Positions 59,117-64,000 of a DNA stretch of 64,000 nt are shown one piece after another. The number at the start of each line of letters is the position of its first letter. The stretch's first letter is position 1. Made by a program: the position numbers and the translations under genes. The notes below the pieces were generated by a model that was not told the origin of the DNA, did no database searches, and saw only the letters and a list, made by a program, of their open reading frames with translations. The stretch comes from Cyprinodon diabolis (lineage: Eukaryota; Chordata; Actinopteri; Cyprinodontiformes; Cyprinodontidae). The stretch covers positions 18,801,377-18,865,376 of the forward strand of contig CM060080.1 in NCBI GenBank assembly GCA_030533445.1, read 5' to 3'.

Positions 59117-61805
59117 CATCTTTAACAGGTAACTTTAGCATGTTGGTTAGCTTGTGAAAGTGTTCTGAATGTCATGTGCATTACTTTGGTAGCAAGAAAT
59201 ATCACTAATGGCTACTTGTTAATCTTGAAAACGTTAGGGATCATTTAAAGTTATGGGATCTGGATTTTTTTCCAATCTTGACAATTTACAGCTTTATTTT
59301 GGAGCTTCTCTTTTTTGCCTCTGTGTAATTTCCCTTTAATAAATGTAATTTAGATTATATTTTAATTTAGTTTCTATACGTGGATTTCTCAACATCAGGT
59401 ATGATTCACCTTGAGCTATTATCACAATCTATTATTTGTAGAGTAAGACGTTTGTGTTAAATACTTTTCCTGAACTTTTTTGTATTTTTTAGGACTAATA
59501 ATGGCTGTTCTCAGAGTTCAGAGAATTTAAACGTCCTCTTTGTTTACATACTCTCATTCCTTTAATTGGTTTTTGATCGGCTTCTGTTTTTAGTTGAATT
59601 GGCCCGCTATGTGACACAATCTGTAGTTTTTGTTTCTTTCGCTCCAGTAGCACAGCACTCAGTGGAAATTCAGTTCAGAGGTTCTGATTGATTGCTCTGA
59701 TCCAAAAGGCATGTTGGTTGATTTTCCATCAAACCCTCACTGGCTCTCCTGCCTTTCTGGGATGGCTATGTTTTCTTGATTGCAAGCGCTCTAAGAGCTC
59801 AGGCTCGGGGCATCTAGCTTGGCAGAGTTCACACAACTCACATGGCAGAGATATACCTCTTTGCATCCAGATATGTGGTATTTCCAGACAGATGCACTGT
59901 CGGCTTGGCATTTAGCGGAACAGTTGATGGACACTAATAGGGGCTTGGCTGCTCCACTACTACCCCGAACAGAACCTGTGTCAGCAGGAGTGATCAGCTG
60001 TATGATCAAGGGTGCCTGACAACATGCCTGATTGATTGCAGCAGGTTACACAGCTGCTTAATTATGAAAATCATGGCTAAAATCTCACATAAATTTCACA
60101 TCTTCATTTTCATTCAAACTGAGAAACCAGGCTTAAAAACAATCAGGACACAAGTGAATAAAATAAAGAAAACTGTATAACTTAGACTATTACTAATTGA
60201 AGTTTACAGACTTTACAAATAAGCCAATGAAGCAAGTCCATCATAAAAGAGCTATTAATTAATGAATTTGTCTGATGTTCTAACTTCTTGCAGCAAACAT
60301 GGTTAGAATCATTTAAAAATGTAGCTTAATTCCTGGAAATCATCCTAATGAAAATACCTTTTGTTTTATAACCTCAAATATGGAGTCTGTCTGAAAAGAT
60401 TCAGATTTAACAAGAAAAAAAAAAAGAAAATGAACAATTTCCCTTTTTTCCACTAACATTGTCTTAATTAAAAATACTCGCTACAGTGTAAATGTTACAT
60501 TAGACACAGCAATATTGATGCTATTCATCTTTGTTCTGAAGTGTCATTCTCGCACTTCAACACAGAACTACAGTATAACACATTTCCATAGAGTAAACAG
60601 CAAGTAGTGAGATGCTGCCATATCAGAAGATTCCCCCTTTCAGGACTTAATAAATAAATAAAGCTTTACTTAACTAGAACAAAAATAAACTAAATATAAA
60701 AAATATTTTATAGAAAGCATATCATTAAAGTGAACTGTTTACCAGGATTTGAAACCATTTGCTAAATCTAAATTAAAACCTCTTTTATGAACTCTAAGAA
60801 GTAAAGATGTTCCATGAAATGTGATCAATTTCTGCACAATTAGGAAGATTTTGTATAATGAGTAATTAGTCCTTTCTCTAAACCGAGAGAACAGCTTGCA
60901 CTATCATGTTGAAGGAAGTATTAATTTTGGCATATACAGCCTAACAACTAAAGAATACAATCTCAGAGTGATGTAAAGTTCATTTTTTAAACAATCTGAT
61001 TTGATTTTACACAGACCCTTTATTGCAAGCAGACTGATGCATAAACATCACAGCACAGTGGATATGGTGGCTAACCATGACTATTCCTTTATGACTACAA
61101 TGCTCAAATCCTGATGCCTATTTTCAGCAAGATTTGTGTAGAATCTCAAGTGATGTTGAACTGGTTTATTTGATATTACAATAGGTTTACTGTACTCCGA
61201 TGACCTATAGAGCCACCAGCTCTTAATTCAAACAAAAATGTGCATTTCTTTGCTAATGGTTAAAGTCTTACATACATGGCAAGGGGAGCATTTTATTTTG
61301 ACGGTTTAAGAGTTGTATCAAAAACATATAAGCAGTATGATAAAGGAAGTACTGTAATGCTTGTCCCTGAACTAAGTGATGTTTCAGGAGGCAACTTCAA
61401 CCACCTCACTGACAAACTGATTTGCAGGAGCTGCTGGTTGGGGCTAAAAATGAAAAGCCCAGGCTGGCTCAGCCACAGCAGAGTAACAGGCTCGCTTTCC
61501 AGTGATAACAGCATCTTCAGACATCACTCACTGCACACAGTGCAGTGTCAATGGCATCATTACCAAAGGCTGCTCACAGAGAGGCAGCAGTGAGTGGCTA
61601 ACAAGGTCCTACTGTCCACAAGAACCCTAAAACAACCTTCAGCAGAGGAATAAAAAAAAACATAGGGCCACACTTCTGATATCCTGTTTAATTTGAGAAA
61701 GGGTATTACTTTCAACTTTTCTTAATTCTTAAATGAACTTCTAATGTGTTTCATGCACAAAGTCTTCGAAATAGCTCTCTTTTATTATTTCTTTTAAATG
61801 TTTTT
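59117..61805. other. Non-coding DNA
   Basis: No gene or named repeat recognised in about 2.7 kb. Frames such as 105 codons at 61276-61593 have no protein-like signature. Probably intronic or intergenic. Confidence 0.5.
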
Positions 61806-61895
61806 ACTTATGAATCCATCCATCCATTTTCTGACACGCTTTATCACAATTGAAGTCGCGAGGGATGCTGGTGCCTATATCCAGCTTTCATTTAC
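61806..61895 (-). repeat. Fish retroposon 3' tail, second copy
   Basis: Starts 'gaatccatccatccattttc', then 'gcgagggatgctggtgccta' and 'atccagct'. This is the reverse complement of the 32844-32972 type of repeat, truncated and diverged. Confidence 0.65.
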
Positions 61896-62084
61896 CTTTG
61901 AACACAGCTGGTTCTACACAGCAGGTGTAGTTTGCATTCTTATGTTTTGGATCATCCACGTAAAACACGTTATAAAACAAAACTTCTGGTTCTGCTTCAG
62001 ATCAACATTATAAAGTTGTTTAGGCCATAAAATACTGTACACCTGAAATTTTAAATAACTTTAATAACTTGAACTAAGCATACT

Positions 62085-62247
62085 TAAAAAAATCCCAGGG
62101 CAGAGTCTTGTTGGTTCTGAAAGTTATTTTCTCACTTTTCTTCCCCTTAAAACCATATATTGGGAATGATCATAGGCTTCTTTTCCTCTGCTGAACTAAT
62201 AAACAGATTCCAAAACAGATACAACGGGGAGCATAATCATTAAGCAT
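62085..62247 (+). repeat. Dispersed repeat, copy 2 of a pair
   Basis: Partner of 57051-57232, in the same orientation about 5 kb away. It has a different middle section near 62163-62195. Confidence 0.75.
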
Positions 62248-64000
62248 GTCTGCATTTTTCAATACATATGCTACTAATTGAATACAAAACATCAGATTAC
62301 AGTACACCTTTAGTTATTAGGATTGTAAACAAATTAGTGCTCTTGTGGAGTTTCACTCAGTAATGAAAAAAGAGACATTTTGCTAACTCAAAACCAAATG
62401 TTTTAGCTTTTTATTAACTGGAACAAGTAACCCCACTGCAACATTTTTCATCCAGTTAGGCTGACTGATTTCCATCTCAAAGTTGTGATAAAGAGACCCT
62501 ACACTATCACAACCTGCTCAGCTCTCATAATTCCCTGACAACTTAATCCATCTCCTTTACTTTATTTTTTTCCTTATATTCCAACTGGAGCCTGTATATT
62601 TTTCCTCTGTTGTCAGATATAAGTAGGGCACTGAATGCTATCTGCCTAAGATGTCCTCCCTCTCCATCACTGTCTACAGTGCTCTACATGCCTCTTATTT
62701 CTGGCATCTATCTTTCTCCCTGCCATGTATTATCTACACATCTCTCTCCCTCTAATCTCTTTTTACTCCATCAGCGTCTGTGACAATATTTCTTACCCTC
62801 TCTTCTTATCTGGCATTGATTCTTCTCATTTGTTTTTCACTTCTCTGCATTAAACTCTAGGTATTTTTCTTTCAGAGCCCCTGATCGGGTTGTCCAATCT
62901 CTGTTTGTGGCATTACCAGCTTCACCTTTTTCAATCTTCTTTCTTTCTCCACATAATGTGTGTTTCTGCCACCACTGGCGGTGTGTTTCGATCCCACCTT
63001 CTCTTACAACCTTCTCACCTCCATTTCTTACTCTCTCTGTTGTCCAACTATGCACTACAGACAACCCTTGCTGAGACTCTCCCTTTATAGAGAAAGAAAA
63101 AGTGGTACTGAAGAGATGTCTGTCCTTTGCCGAAACCAGAACACGCTACAGGCACTTTAAATTATTTCAAAGAGCGAGAAGCAACAACAAAAAAAAGAAA
63201 AAGAAAAAAGAAAAGCCACAGACAGCATTAGAAAGTACCACAGCCTGACACATGCAGAATGTGCTATAAGGGGAAAACAGGTGCTCACAGCTAAAAACGT
63301 TTGACATCTCTGCATGGTTTCCCATTAGGTTTGCTGACAACACATTTTAATACAAGCTTAAAAATGGTTTAAACCGGCAAAGCCATGATTCTGTTTTGCA
63401 TTCAAAAAGGTACAATAAAGGAGACTTAACATTTAGCTTAATATTCAGACAGCCTTTGACGTGTTCTTGTTTTTTTTTTTTTGTTTTTTTTATTTGAAGC
63501 TTTTTACTTCACAAATGGTGCTTTCGATAGGTACACTTCCCATTATGCTTTGCAGCCTAAGGCAATTTCCCCCAGGACATGCAACTATCAGTTTTTGCAC
63601 CAAACAAACCTTCAAACTGTTTCCCTGGTCTTTGCTTTATGTGTCCCATACCACCTGAAGAGTTGCAGAAGGCGCATTCATCAGGCAGCTGGTGACTTTG
63701 AACTTGCTGCTTCAACCTTACCCTCTTTTTGCCTAAAAAAAAATTCTGTTTGAGAAGGAGGCCTACAGTGCTGAGGAGTCGAGTTATTTTCCACCTGCTC
63801 TCCATCTAATTAGAGTCAATGCTCAATTCCTCTTCTCCTTAACATGCCGCTGACTCTCTTCCCACCCACCATCAAAGCTCTGAGCACAATTAGGCGTGTA
63901 AAGCGAAGCAGGGAGAAAAAAAGAAGGGGGAAAAATAAAAGACAGACGTGGACTCTTTGAAGTGCAAAGTGAGATGGGGCAGGTAACCCTCTTGCGGGAG
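62248..64000. other. Non-coding DNA
   Basis: No recognisable gene. C/T-rich from about 62600 to 63070, with an A-rich stretch near 63190 and a T tract near 63470. Short frames (90 codons at most) look random. Confidence 0.5.

Overview
This window looks like A+T-rich vertebrate DNA, most likely from a teleost fish. It has no operons, Shine-Dalgarno sites or long dense reading frames. It does have one spliced exon with consensus splice sites, many transposon and retroelement relics of types common in fish genomes, tRNA-derived SINEs, (ATGG)n and CCCT/CCAT microsatellites, and long homopolymer tracts. The mix of repeats, especially the family seen at 11868, 14744 and 55436, suggests a percomorph, perhaps a killifish relative. 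That placement is inference from memory of such repeats, not proof.

The only host gene I can support is one 205-bp exon on the minus strand (27841-28045). It has a clean acceptor and a perfect GTAAGT donor, and encodes part of the extracellular MAM-type region of an ALK/LTK family receptor tyrosine kinase, best match alk. ALK genes are known for very long introns, so most of the 64 kb is probably alk intron: the intron 5' of this exon lies to the right and the intron 3' of it to the left. No other alk exon was found.

Layout, left to right. 1-5 kb: sparse intronic DNA with two hairpins, an LTR-like stretch and an (ATGG)21 array. 5.2-6.3 kb: a decayed Tc1-like transposon. 6.3-16.6 kb: mostly featureless, with a paired CRE-like inverted repeat, a 25-C tract, two copies of a dispersed fish repeat and a hAT-like fragment. 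16.6-19.3 kb: a LINE 3' end, a solo LTR and a second decayed Tc1-like family. 24.9-26.4 kb: a hAT-like element with a solo LTR nested inside, both with perfect target-site duplications. 27.8-28.0 kb: the alk exon. 30.8-32.4 kb: a 1.6-kb hAT-like element with a perfect 8-bp duplication. 32.8-40.3 kb: SINE and LINE tails, a second solo LTR of the same family, a hAT transposase fragment and a Tc1 fragment. 43.7-44.0 kb: a third type of solo LTR, on the minus strand. 47.7 kb: a near-perfect palindrome. 50.7 kb: a SINE. 53.7-56.5 kb: a decayed Tc1-like element apparently split by later insertions, including a LINE end. 57.5-59.1 kb: a complete Tc1-like transposon.

The standout is the 57503-59114 element: 1612 bp, flanked by TA on both sides. 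Its 202-bp terminal inverted repeats look identical to each other base for base. It has an IR/DR arrangement of repeated 13-mers and an unbroken transposase with a DD34E triad. Every other DNA transposon in the window is broken, so this copy is the one likely to be recent and possibly still mobile. I found no new multi-gene system; the interest is in the layered record of insertions inside what is probably a giant receptor-kinase intron.
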